This document shows positions 1 to 11,749 of a stretch of 64,000 nt of DNA, one piece after another. Source of the DNA: Sphagnum magellanicum (lineage: Eukaryota; Streptophyta; Sphagnopsida; Sphagnales; Sphagnaceae). The notes below the pieces were generated by a model. It was not told the origin of the DNA. It ran no database searches and saw only the letters and a list, made by a program, of their open reading frames with translations. The translations under genes and the position numbers were made by a program. Location of the stretch: positions 16,393,061-16,457,060 of the forward strand of contig CM038912.1 of the NCBI GenBank assembly GCA_021904315.1, given 5' to 3'. Numbering within the stretch: the first letter of the stretch is position 1; each line of letters opens with the position of its first letter.

Positions 1-1858
1 AAATTTTTTCATGGCTATGGGGACATTTAGGGGTACAAAGGTTTGGGGTACAAGGCAATAAAAATTATAGAATTTGTGGAGGGGGCAAAAGGAGGTCTTT
101 TGCTTTTGGGGTTTGAAACACATGTTCACATTCTTGTTTCAAGGATGTTTTAAACCATCCACCAATTAAGGTTTGTAAAAACTCAAAAACCTTGTGACAA
201 CAAATGAAAAATGACCACAACAAGAAAAAAAATGTTTGCCAAAAGGTAAGTTTTTTAGCAAGACAATCAAAAAATTATTCATCTTCTTGCACACCCTAAC
301 TTAGTACAAAAATCACAATTTCCTACATTGGGCTAAACCTCACCTACCAAAAAGATGTTGTGAAACTCAAAACAAATAACTTCAAAAAATCCTCTTCAAA
401 GCACTTATAAACAACTTTTTTTCAAAGCACTTCTAAACTCTTCTTTAGGTTGTGTTATTATCCCAAAACTTGTTCATTCTAATGCCAAAGTCAAAGGTAG
501 CAAGCTATATTTCTCTCCTTTCCCTCCTTTGCAGTTGTAGTAATTTTGATGGTTTCTCCAAGCTTGTGGTTTTTCTCATATGAGATGCATTTGGCATCAA
601 ACTTTCTTTAGCTTGTCATGAGGTTTTAGATGGATAAAGAAGTCAACACAAATTTAATTCATGCCAAGTTGAATACTTATTTTGAGTTTCGAACCTTGTT
701 GGGCTTTTTCATATATTTTTTTCAAGGCGTTTTCAATCCCATCCCCTAAATCAAGCAAACATGAACTTTTGATGTGGTGTCTGACTTTATAAAAATAACT
801 ATAATAGGCACATATCTTTCCGATTCCCCACCTTATGATCTATCTTGAAAATATAATTATCATATTTTTAAACAATATAATATATTCAGGCAAACCCCAT
901 GCTTCATGGCAAGTAAAGCCCATGGTGGGTGTACCCCCACCTTGGGGATTTACCCTATACACTGATGTTTTTAAAAAAAAAAATAGGTTGTGTCAATTGC
1001 AAGCATCCTAGTGGGATTCAACATTCAATGATGACCTATTTCCAAAATGAAAAAGTGGTTTCAAAAACCTTCCAAACTAAAATCCAAATCTAGATGTGGT
1101 GAAAAAATATTATTAACAAAAAATTGTAAAAATCTCCCCAAAAACAAGGAACATGCAATAATTTTTGGTAGAGTCTTACATTTGTGCAAAAATTCACAAA
1201 AAGAAAAAGAAAAAGAAAAATAATGTTGTTACAAATAACTTAACCCCCTTTGTCTCAGTTTGAATGACCCATCCCCTATGGTTGCACTAGTTTTGTTTGG
1301 GATGAAATGGTTCTCATCCCAATTACCAACTTGGTGTAGTCAGAAAGGTTGAGTCAAAGTTTTTTTTTGCCTACCTTTTAACCTTTAATTTCTTTTATAC
1401 CCCCATACCTACCTCATTTGTTCATCAATGTTTTTTTTTTTTTTTTTCAAATGTTTTTAAACATTAAACCCCAAACCTACCATAGGTCGCCATCATTATT
1501 GTCACAATTTGCTATTATGGTTGGTGTGTGGGAGCACTCCATAGTGAAGGAGGTGTTGCAAGGTGAAGTTGTGCATGAAAAAAATGGGGGAACAATGTTG
1601 CTGTAAAGAAAGTGGATAACATTGTTGTTGTTATTGCGGGGGGAGTGGGAGAACATTGTTATGTAATGGAAGGTTGTTGCGAGAGGAGATGGGCTACAAG
1701 AGGAGTGAAACGAAGATGCGGGAAGAGTGTTGATGAAGTAAGGGTTCTACATCTTCTACAATTTTATTTCCTTTTCTTACATAACTGTAGAAGTTTTTTT
1801 TTTCTTACAAAGTTGTTGAAGGAAGAGAAAATGATGAGTTACTTCTCATTGTTGTCTT
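1..1858. other. AT-rich intergenic DNA, no gene recognised
   Basis: The stretch is A/T-rich with many homopolymer runs, for example a T run near 1432-1447. Open frames near 1418-1606 and 1612-2019 are short and low-complexity (runs of Phe, His and Asn from T-rich DNA). I see no known domain and no transposon motif. Confidence 0.6.
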
Positions 1859-2125
1859 TTTCTTTTTTTTTTTCTTCTTTTTCTTATTTTGCTCCAAAAA
1901 AAGATAATAATGATCTTTGTCATCATCATCTTCTTCTTTTTAGTTTGTTCCAAAAAAAAGACGATGACAACAACAATGTTCATTGTCATCATTGTTTTTT
2001 TCTTTTTAGTTTGCTCTAGATGAAGATGATAGCAAGTGTTGATGTCGTTGTCTTCTTCTTTTTCTTCCTAATATGTTCCAGAAATAAGAAGACGATGATG
2101 ATCAATGATGCTCACTGTCGTATTT
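1859..2125. repeat. Imperfect tandem repeat, about 55-75 bp x 4
   Basis: Four diverged units follow each other (about 1859-1930, 1931-1993, 1994-2049, 2050-2125). Each has a TTCTTCTTTTT tract, then a TTTGTTCCA/TTTGCTCTA-like core, then a purine-rich GATGATGA segment. The CATCATC and GATGATG blocks make short inverted pairs. It looks like a decayed minisatellite. The 135-aa ORF across it reads only low-complexity residues and is not taken as a gene. Confidence 0.55.
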
Positions 2126-3211
2126 TCCTTCTTTTTGACTCTATTCCATTCATCCCCACGAAAGACAAGATTGGCTAGGTTTTTAAATCCCAAATATGTT
2201 GTTTTTGTGAATGCTCATCACTTTGATTACATGATAAAATTTGAAAAAAAACAAAAAAAGTTAAAAAATTAAAGGATTACAGTCAGTAACAAGCAAACAA
2301 GGAGGTGTGAACTCCATAAATTAAAAGCTTCTTGCCATCTCTACACTCAAATCCTCCATCACGTTTATGGAATCCCAAGTGTTCATTTTCCCATGCAACA
2401 AGTGAAACTGCTCATCTCAAAATTCTCTTTGAATTGACAATGCTAGGACTTAATAGTCTTAGATTTTTTTAATGATATTGCAAAATTAGTTCTTTTCTTG
2501 CATTGTTCATGTTTTACAAGTGTAGTGAGAGCGGATCTTGAAGTTGTAGGGTCAAAGCTAGTTGTTGTAACTCAAGTTTCTTTTTTGCATACTTGTTCAC
2601 ATTGTTAACATTTTGAGGTTTCTAGCTTTTAACCCTTGTTGGCAGTCTTTATTTGTTTTCGTGATGCTATAGGTGATGTTGAATTACTATTGAAATATGG
2701 AGCTAGTTTACTTCTGTTGCAAATGTGAGTAATTTCCAAGGGGAATTTCTATTGTAATTGCTTACATTAATTGAATTTTTAGCGGTAGAAATCACTTAAA
2801 AATCAATATCTCCCACATTTTGAATCCAAATCCAATTTTTGTCGCTAAACAATACTTTCATTTAATAAGGTTATCACATTATGTGAATATGATAAATCAT
2901 TTAAACAATACCTTCATGAATGCATGTTAAAGTTCATTATCCTTATCATGAAATAGTCGCATAATAACCTCAAAGAGATATTATATTTGAATATTTATAT
3001 ATAATCAAATTGCTCACTTTCATGAAATGACCCCTTGGTGCATAAACCAATTTTTCTATGCAAGTGTTGCAAATTCTTGACCTTTTATTATCAATGGTTT
3101 GGTTTTTTATAAAGCCCTTGAAATTGCAACACCCACATCATTAACCAACACATGTTTAAGGTGCAATCTGGCCACCTTTCTAAAGACTTGGGTTATTTAT
3201 AATTCATATCC
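2126..3211. other. Intergenic DNA, nothing recognised
   Basis: AT-rich DNA without a convincing ORF, repeat or RNA gene on either strand. Confidence 0.5.
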
Positions 3212-3735
3212 AATAGGTGCCCCATCTCAACATGAAGGTATTGTAGAAACTTGGTCCATTGTCATTCAAGTTTCATCATATCATGATTGGTCTTGAGTAT
3301 GCAATACCTTCATCCATCCTTTCACTATTATGATGAAAAATATTTAAAAAAAACAAAAAGTAGAATAAAATTATGCAATACTTGCATCTAAAGCATAAAA
3401 TGCTAGTTGTATTTCTTATGTTTCAGGTAGTAATTAGTTCAACATGAGGGTATTGTGGAAACTTGGTCCATTGCCATTCAAGTCTAACACATCGTGATTG
3501 GTCCTAGGTACGTAATACTTTCATCCGTCGTTTCGCCATTGTGATGAAAAATAAAACTATGCAATACTTGCATCTAAAGCCAATTAAATTCCTCTTGTTT
3601 TAGGTAATACCCATCTCAACATGAAGGTATTGTGAAAATTTGGTCCATTGGCATTCAAGTCTACCACATCATGATTGGCCCTATGTATGCAATACCCTCA
3701 TCCATAGTTTGGTGGAATTTAGTCTCTTAGAAGTA
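3212..3735. repeat. Direct repeat, three copies at about 175-215 bp spacing
   Basis: Copies start near 3212, 3425 and 3600. Each holds CAACATGAAGGTATTGT (or a close variant), then AACTTGGTCCATTG, CATTCAAGT, a TCATGATTGG-like motif, then GCAATACCTTCATCC. Copies 1 and 2 also share a following segment with GATGAAAAAT and GCAATACTTGCATCTAAAGC. Divergence is modest. The ORF at 3099-3296 reads into copy 1 and is not a gene. Confidence 0.75.
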
Positions 3736-3870
3736 TGACATAAAAAGGGAAGGTAGAATATATGAATATTATATAAAGTTTTGTCATATTTATGTATTGG
3801 TTTTTCTTTTCTTCTACAAAATCTAAGAGTTATCTATTCCTTTAGTTAAGTTTAAAATAAGAATTATGTA

Positions 3871-4568
3871 GAAGTTTAACCAGTAAAATATATAGGTTTT
3901 GCCCAAAAAAAATTTTAGCCACAAAAAAAGGTTTAGCCAAGAAATATAAATTTAGCCAATAAGAAATATAGGTTTAGCCAAGAGATATAAGTTTAGTTAA
4001 GAAGAAATATAGGTTTAGCCAAAAGATATAAGTTTAGTTAAGAAGAAATATAGGTTTAGCCAAGAGATTGTAGTTTAGTTAGTAAGATATATAAGTTTTG
4101 CCAAAAGATAAAAGTTTAGCGAAAAAGAAAAATAAATTTAGCCAAAAATATAAGTTCAACCAAGAAGAAATATAGGTTTAGCCAAAAGATATACATTTAG
4201 TCAAGAAGAAATATAATTTAGCCAAGAGATAAAAGTTTAACTAGTAAGATATATAGGTTTATCCAAAAGATAATAATTTAGCTAGTAAGATATTTAGGTT
4301 TTGCTAAGAGATAGAAGTTTAGTCAAAAAAAAAAAGTTTAAACAAGAAAAAATATAGGTTTATCCAAAAGATATAAGTTTAGCCAAAAGGATAAAAGTTT
4401 GGCCAATAAAATATATAGATTTAGCCAAGAGATAGAAATTTAGCCAAAAAATTAACTTTAACCAAGAATAAATATAGGTTTAGGCAAGAGACATAAGTTT
4501 AACCAAGAAAAAAAAAAGTTTAGCCAAGAGATAAAGTTTAGCCAAAAGGAGATAAGAGTTTGCCAAGG
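3871..4568. repeat. Minisatellite based on a GTTTAGCCAA(G/A)A unit
   Basis: About 700 bp of short units of roughly 19-23 bp, alternating between forms such as TTTAGCCAAGAGATATAAG and TTTAGTTAAGAAGAAATATA. More than 25 copies of the GTTTAG(C/T)(C/T)AA core are visible. Units vary by point changes and small indels, typical of an ageing minisatellite. It ends about 560 bp upstream of the RGP-family start codon. Confidence 0.85.
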
Positions 4569-5127
4569 TAAGTAAGGGATTAGTTGTTAGTTTGTAGGTG
4601 GGGCTAAGATTTAGGTTAGTAGGGTAGCTAGGTGGGTGGGTAGTATGGAGGTCAGGGTTGAGAAAAAATTGACAACCAAAAAAATAAAATGATCAAAGGT
4701 CAGCAGCCAAAAAAGATTGACTGCGGTAGAATGTTGGATAGTGAAATGTAAAAAGACGGATGAAAAAGAGACGAATCATCCAGCCCAATTAATGTGATGT
4801 TATTTTAAATATTTCAATAAGGCTTTGATGAAGATTTAATAACAAAAATCATAATGAAATGAAAATTTAATTGATTAATTTTAATTGTTTTTTTATGTTA
4901 TAAAAATTATTATTGCCCTAAGAGTTTTTTTTTTTTTTTTTTGGTTTAGACTTTGATTAATATTTAAGACCTATTTCGGCTTGTCCATTCTCAGTCACTA
5001 TAGACAGGAGGTGGCGAGCTCGAAGCCTGACACAAGCACGGCTTTTGGTCTCATTGCGCGGTTTGCTGCACAAGAAGCTCTCGAGCGACGCTGAAGGAAG
5101 CAGAGACGAAAGGAGGAGGCGGAGGAG
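4569..5127 (+). promoter_or_regulatory. Probable promoter and 5' leader of the RGP-family gene
   Basis: Composition changes from AT-rich to GC-rich near 4980, and a TATTTAAG TATA-like element lies near 4961-4970 after a long T run (about 4926-4942). The following 130-150 bases (GAGCTCGAAGCC, AGGAGGAGGCGGAGG) look like a purine-rich 5' leader. The transcription start is not known from sequence. Confidence 0.45.
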
Positions 5128-6261
5128 ATGGGGGGAGGAGAGCAGGCTGGTTGTGCCGGTGATGTGGATGTGATAGTTTTAGCAAGGAATGGAGACTTGT
5201 GTTCATTTTTGGAGTCGTGGCGTTTTTCGCTGCAGCCGTTTCACTTGATCATCATCCTGCAGGGAGGAGGGAGTGGAGGCGAGGTCGGGGGCGGGGATCA
5301 GAAAAAGAAAGCCATGGAAGTGGCGGCGGGGTTTGATGCCGAGGTGTATACGGCTGCGGATGTGGCCAGGTTTTTGGGGCGGAAGCTGACAGCAGCAGCG
5401 TCGTCGTCGTTGTTGCGGAGCTTGAGTGGGAATGCGTGCAAGAGCTTCGGATACCTGGTGTCCAAGAAGAAGTGGATATTTTGTCTGGATGATGATTGCG
5501 TGCCGGCGGTAGATCCGTCGACGGGGTTCATTGGGGATGCATTGCGACAACATGTGAGTAACTTGGAGACTCCCGCTACTCCTTTCTTCTTCAATACCTT
5601 GTATGATCCTTACCGAGATGGAGCAGATTTCGTGCGGGGTTATCCGTTCAGCTTGCGTGAAGGTGTGCCGACGGCGATCTCGCACGGATTGTGGCTCAAT
5701 GCGCCCGATTATGATGCTAACACCTTGCTTGCCAAGGCGGAGGAAAGCAACCAGAGGTACGTGGACGCTGTCATCACGGTGCCGCAGAATGTGATGTACT
5801 CAATGAGTAGTATCAACCTGGCGTTCGATAAGACGCTCATCGGAGCCGCAATGTTCACGCCACCGATAAAAGGATTTATCAGCGCGAACACAACAAACGG
5901 GACCGTCTTCAGGGGCAATAGCATTGACGATATCTGGGCCGGGTTCTGCTCCAAATCGATTTGCGATCACTTTGGCTACGGAGTGAAGTCCGGCTTACCG
6001 TATGTTTGGCATAACAGCAGCTCTAAGCACGATCTCGAAGCTCTGCATAAGGACAACAAGGGGCTTCTGTTACTGGACCGCATTGCTCCATTCTTCCAGT
6101 CGCTCCGATTACCAGGTAATGCCATGACGGTGGAGGACTGTTACCTTGATATTGCCAAGCAAGTCAGGTCGAGATTATCGTCTGTGGATCCTGTTTTCTT
6201 GGAGCTTGCAGCCTCTATGGAGGCGTGGATCGAGGCCTGGAAAACATTCAGCCCTAGATGA
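5128..6261 (+). CDS. Reversibly glycosylated polypeptide / UDP-arabinopyranose mutase family protein, RGP5-like
   Basis: The family (GT75) interconverts UDP-arabinopyranose and UDP-arabinofuranose at the cytosolic face of the Golgi, feeding arabinan and other wall polymers. The 377-aa protein shows the hallmarks: SFLESWRFSLQPFHLII (residues 26-42), FGYLVSKKKW (107-116), the metal-binding DDD at 121-123, FFFNTLYDPY (153-162), and DFVRGYPFSLR with Arg170 and Arg177, matching the two family arginines, the first of which is glycosylated. SHGLWLN (185-191), YVDAVITVP (211-219) and LPYVWHN (290-296) also fit. The LETPATPFFFN and LPYVWHN wording is closer to Arabidopsis RGP5 than to RGP1-3; RGP5 is thought to be a complex partner without mutase activity of its own, so catalysis here is uncertain. 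The reading frame is uninterrupted, whereas angiosperm RGP genes usually have introns. A Gly-rich insert lies at 46-57 and an Ala/Ser insert at 89-99. ATG 5128 is the first in-frame ATG. Confidence 0.93.
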   Translation: MGGGEQAGCAGDVDVIVLARNGDLCSFLESWRFSLQPFHLIIILQGGGSGGEVGGGDQKKKAMEVAAGFDAEVYTAADVARFLGRKLTAAASSSLLRSLSGNACKSFGYLVSKKKWIFCLDDDCVPAVDPSTGFIGDALRQHVSNLETPATPFFFNTLYDPYRDGADFVRGYPFSLREGVPTAISHGLWLNAPDYDANTLLAKAEESNQRYVDAVITVPQNVMYSMSSINLAFDKTLIGAAMFTPPIKGFISANTTNGTVFRGNSIDDIWAGFCSKSICDHFGYGVKSGLPYVWHNSSSKHDLEALHKDNKGLLLLDRIAPFFQSLRLPGNAMTVEDCYLDIAKQVRSRLSSVDPVFLELAASMEAWIEAWKTFSPR

Positions 6262-6500
6262 GCAGTCCTTGTAGGCTGGAGGCGGATGTCCTCATGTTTT
6301 CAGTGTTAGCCCCCCCCCCGGATCAAGGCTGAATAAATTGAACTTATAGACAGTTTTTTGGCAGGTTTTCTTGGCAAGTAAGCACCTTGGAGGAAGGATC
6401 TTCCCCTCCACTTTCAATGAGCTAACAACTTCGTTCAAATGTGATTAATGAAATTGATGATGATGAACATTTAGCTGTATTGCATTTTCACACTGTACTG
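6262..6500 (+). other. 3' flank of the RGP-family gene with a poly(A) signal
   Basis: AATAAA at 6332-6337 lies about 70 bases after the stop codon and is a plausible near-upstream polyadenylation signal. A C9 run precedes it. I see no encoded poly(A) tract or flanking duplication here, so a recent retrocopy is not directly supported. Confidence 0.5.
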
Positions 6501-9500
6501 TATATTATCTTTTGCCTCTGGTATCTGAAAGCACCTGGGGGATTTTTCACTCCAGAGTTCTCTGAAGATGGGATTTCCAAGAGCCACCTGAGTGGAATTT
6601 TTTCAGGAAATTCCTGATGCATTCTGAGCTCCAAAAGTTGCAACACTTGTGTGTCAGTGTGGTGCACAGATGATTGCAGTAGCTTGGATCAATGTCACAC
6701 CCTGTTATGCTACAGTATTTGTGTATGTAAGGCTGGATGTACATGTGCTCAATTGATTGAAGTCACATGTGCGGGTATGTTGTAGCATCTGCATCTCTGT
6801 GTGGAGCAGAGAAATCAAATAGGGAGGGATTTGCAGTAGGTTGTATTGGTTGAATTTTATTGTACTGCAGAGCTTTTACAATCCCAGCACCACAAGAGTG
6901 CAGAACATAATTGGACATTTGGGAATGGAGGTTGTTCAACTGGTTGGAATGATTATGACCTCCGTGGACTGCAGCACAACACACTTCACATGGCAGTACT
7001 CTGATCAGCAGCAAGACCATATGAGGTACTTCTGTCACCACGTCTATCTAGTGAAGGTGTCTGACATGGTTTTATGTTTAGGTGGAGTGGGCAGCAATTG
7101 TGAACTAAGTGTTTGGCTGTGGACATTAGATTTTTGCAAGTGCTAACCATTGCACTTGGCGAGCTGAAACTCCTGAGATTTTCAATCAGGTACCATGCAG
7201 AACAGGCTTCTCTTCACATATGACAGAAGTTCCCTCAGGGTTATTTTTCTTTTGTAGATCTGAGGTAATCTAGACAATTTGATACCAATCTTCATGCTCT
7301 TTAAAATTGTCTAGGCCCAGCTTTCCAGTGTAGTAAGATATGGCAATGCAATTGCATATATTCCATGGCACCTCTATACTCTTTAGATGATGTTTTCTTT
7401 TCTTTGTTTATTTCTGGTGGAGTTTCCTTCATGAGGGTGGCCAATTGTTGCCTTCTCCAAAATCAATGTGAACTTGGAGTTTTGGATCTGCAACTCATTG
7501 TGTATTTAGCTCTATTGGGCTCTCATTCAGTGTAATTGACTCACTCTTTCTTGGGGACAACTCTCTCAGAACTCTGGAATTCAGGATTTGTGCTCAATTT
7601 GTTACTCATGTCAACACTTTGTCATGTAGGGAGTTAATGAGGTCACTGAGGAAGTTGTGATAAATAAGTTGATGTCATGCATGTTATTGTTGATGGTCCC
7701 TGAACAAGAGACTGCCACTTTTGTTCATATTGCTAGTTTTTTTGGTTTTTTTCATTCTTCAATCAAGTTTTTTCCCCTTTTAAGTGTTTTTTTGGTCCTT
7801 CCTGGTTCTTCAGTCCTTATCCAGAATTTTCTCTTTGATTTCAAGAAAAAGTCTTGAACCTTGTTCTGGTGAGTATGAAAACTGCTCGAATTCTCATAAG
7901 AGTTTAGGGTCAGTGAATCATGCACCAATGAATCACCTTTTCCCACATTGTTCTGGTGTCAAGTCTACATAAGCTTATAAAGGAGGATTACAAAAGTATC
8001 TGTTGTGTATATGTAGCATATAATTTACTCAAATTTCAAATACATGTTGGGGGGGAAACATTGCAATTTAAAACCATTGGAATTTGGATATGAATTTGAG
8101 AATTGAATTGGTTTTCATACTACATGGTTCCTCTCGAAACTACTATTGAGAAACCACAACAATGAACTCAGTGTGAGATGTTCACACATGTGACAAGTGA
8201 CAACCCTATGGTTGAAGTTTGACATGAGGTTTAGGGTTTTGGAATTTATCTTATTGCACTCTTCATTTCATTTTAAAGACAAATCTGAAAAACCAAATAT
8301 GGCAGCCCAAATGAAAAATCAGCCCATGAAAAGCAGTTGATTAAGAAGCCCAAATGTGAGTCGGTAGAGTACCTTCAAACCAACTGTCTAAGACTGAGAA
8401 TTTTAGTAGGTAGGATGAGTCTATTGGAAACTTCCTTTTTTAAGTGATTTGCAGAGCTTTGAGAATAGCATTTGCACATGGAGTGCTTCAAGTGTGCTAA
8501 CCCTTCATTTTGCTACTGGTTTTCACTTCTCTTGATAATCAACACCATTTTTTGCACAACATTTGATGTTGCATAAATATACCAAATTTTCAGGATATCC
8601 ATTGTTGTTTCTGGGTTCTTGTAATATCTTAGATTGAATATGTCCCCAACATTGGCTTGTGACTGTTGATTTTCAACAGGGTAAACTGTTGATGGGTTTG
8701 TTGATGACTTCTAAACAATTTGAACCCAACATATATGCTCTACTAACTAAAAAGTGAATTTCACCCAAAAAAATCTAGTTCAAGAAAAAAAAATCCAATT
8801 GTGAGCATTTAAAAAGTTGCCTAAATATGTGCATTACCTAGATTTATGTTGATGACAATGCTAGTTGTTTATTCTTACACTTTCAACTTAAGTGAAAAAA
8901 AGAGTCTTCATTCTGTATTTACTTAAAAGGTTCATACACGATCACAAAATTTTTGAATGATAGTGGACATCTATCAGACCCATGTGTGTTTATTTTTCAG
9001 TTTTCTCATGTAGCATCATCAGTGAGGATCCAAGAAGGTTTTACCATTAGTTGGCAACACATTTGTAGAAAACTTGAGGGACTGTTGCAAAGTTGTTCCA
9101 AGTAATTTGAGCTTTTTGAGGATGTGAGCTGTGTATGGTTAAGGCAGAGAAATTTCAGATTGTTCAGCAGATGATGAAGCACTGAAAATCTAGCTCTAAA
9201 AGTCAGAAGAGCAAGAGAATGAAAGGTCCTTGGACCCAAAGCCATGGTCAAGATCATGACACTGGGAAACCTGGAAAGGCTTTACAAGATATTATGCAAC
9301 TTGACTTATGAAGAATTCATACCTGATAGTTCGACCATTTGCAGGCAAGTATGGCTGACCTAGGTACAGTGAAGCTTGGGACCAGAGAACTATACATAGA
9401 GCTTCTCCTCATATTCAAAGGATTTGCCTTTCAGCTCTTGAACCTCCAGCATACCTTATAAGTCCACATTTCCCCTCATACTCAGGTCTTCAACTACTGT

Positions 9501-11749
9501 CCACCTTTTGAACTGCAGCTTGAAGACCTGATCAGCTACACCTAAAAGACCCAAGAGGTTAGAGGTGGTATCTAAGAATTGGGCATGTAAGGACAAAGTA
9601 ACTGCACTTCCACATAACATTCAATGAAGCCACTAGACAAAGATAGGATTCCAAACTCTTCTTGACCAACTCATGACCCATTGTATAGTGCAAGAATGTC
9701 CATCCAGGTTGAATATAAGAGTATATGTGAACGTGTCATTCACAAAATAGGGCACCACCGTATCAATGCTAAATGCTTAAAACTGTTATGCAAATTTCTT
9801 TACACCACAAATCTACCCTCAAACCTCCCAGAATCAAATGAGAGAAAATTATTTGCTCTAAAGCCCAAAAAGTCTGCCTAACAGTGAAAGAAAAGCATGA
9901 TGACATGTGCCTACAGGTAATCCATAACCACTTTCGCATCTTCGCTATGGGTGGGGACCAGGCCTGTACAATGAATCCTGAGCTAAAGGTGGTAGGGAGT
10001 CAGTTTTCACAGGTAATTTGATCTCAAATTTCAGAGGACGGGTCTTCAATTCTGATGCTTCTTGACATGAACCAATTGGAGCTGCAAATAAATGTTTTTG
10101 AGTAGAGCACTCACAAACCAGCAAGGTGCATCACATCATGCAATCTTGCAGTGTAGATATGGACATTGATATGCATTTTCCTGATAACAAATTTCCATCT
10201 AGAATCCTGCACACCAACACCACAACTCAAGCATGAACACATTAATGACTGGGAACCATGCTGTAGCTCCTTCAGTTTAAACCTTATATTGTTTACTGAA
10301 GTAGATCTACGAGAATCAAGAAATCTCCATACTCACAATTAACAAAGCTGGAAAAAGGTTACAACTTTTCCTTGAAGTCAAAGAAAGACTTTCAGATATG
10401 GACTTCAGAACCAGGAAGAAAGGACAGCATAGAAGGGAAGAACTGAAATCACGCCATTGTGAAAAATTCTGTTCTAGTCGAGAGTCACATGTTCACATGC
10501 AAGAGGGGAAGAGAGAGATATATGAGAGAGAGATAGAGTCTGCAACATCCTTAGAGGTGTATCTGAATCAGATGATTGGTTAGATGGAGTGGAGGCCACA
10601 GGTGAGATAGGAAACTGGAACAGATCAGTGCACATACCTCTGCTCAACACAAGTCCTGGAAACAACAGAAACATCACTGGCAGATGAGGTAGGAGGAGAG
10701 TGAGTAGCTTGTGGCCCCACGACCACACAGCACAAAAAAGGCTGAGTTTTTCTAACCATGGCCTTTTTCAAATTTGCTGCAGATTATGCTTACTATGTGT
10801 GGTGTTGTGTGAAAAACAGTGACCGAGTTCATCATCCTTCCTTTCAAGCTGTTGAACATGATAATTGACAGGCAGTCCAGCCCAGGAAGGTAAACAGGTG
10901 CGAAACCTCTCTTCATACTTTGATAGCAAAGCCATCATCATCTTGCTCTTGCAGCCCAGGTTTCTCTTGCCCCATGCAACTCTTCATTTTTCCCACGCAC
11001 TCATATGTCATTAGAGAATCTCAGTTTATCATACTCTGCCTCAAAGACCTAATTTCATGCTCTGCTTTAAACCCTTTAAAGTTTAGCAGATGTTTAAACT
11101 TCTAGTTGTGTAGTCTTCTGGGTTCCTACATACTGACTCCTTGAAGAAATAAAACAATCACAAGGAACATTTAAATTTTAAACATGGTATAAATGCCCAT
11201 TGTACAAATTCCTAAACTCTACAACATTTCTAAACCCCCCTAAACAATGAACCAAATCATCATTGGTAGCACACAACATAGCAAAGCACTATTTTTTTCA
11301 AAAAATTAATTCGTTAGTGAAATTTAGCCTACAATAATTATGGTGGTTTTCAACAAATCAGCTTGACATTTTCACAAAAATTCATTTCACTATTTTAAGG
11401 ATTATTTAATGACAAAACTGACCTTGGTGTGAGGTATTGATTTTTATTTCAGCTCTGATTTTTGCAGCTATAGATATCATCAGACTAAAACATTTGATGA
11501 TACGATGTGTTGTTAAAATGTGCATGCTTGTGCAAGCAACTTTGTATTGATCATTGAATGCTTGACAAAGATAATCAACTTTCTTCCAATGGCCACATCC
11601 CATATTTAGTGGGTTTCAAAGTTCTGGATCGAACTTCACATAAGTTTGTTTGGGTGGAAATACTAAGACAACAAACATAACACGATAACAAACAAAAGAC
11701 ACAGCGGAGAGAGAGATTGTGGCTGGTGGCACAGATTGCTAGCTAGTAT
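6501..11749. other. Long unassigned stretch, moderate GC
   Basis: About 5 kb of DNA richer in GC than the flanking AT-rich spacers and mostly non-repetitive. It resembles decayed single-copy or intron-like sequence. Open frames are below about 105 aa and show no domain that I recognise. A dispersed repeat copy lies at 7627-7740. A GA-rich patch occurs near 10500-10545. Confidence 0.4.
7627..7740 (+). repeat. Dispersed repeat, copy A (mate at 55831-55945)
   Basis: TAGGGAGTTAATGAGGTCA, TTGTTGATGGTCCCTGAACA and GCCACTTTTGTTCATA occur in the same order and spacing at 55831-55945. Weaker similarity appears to continue for another 100-150 bp. Both copies lie downstream of + strand genes. The family is unknown. 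Confidence 0.75.

Noticed and set aside
1612..2019. 135-codon ORF
   Set aside because: Runs through a CT/GATGAT repeat; the C-terminal half is Phe/His/Asn low complexity.
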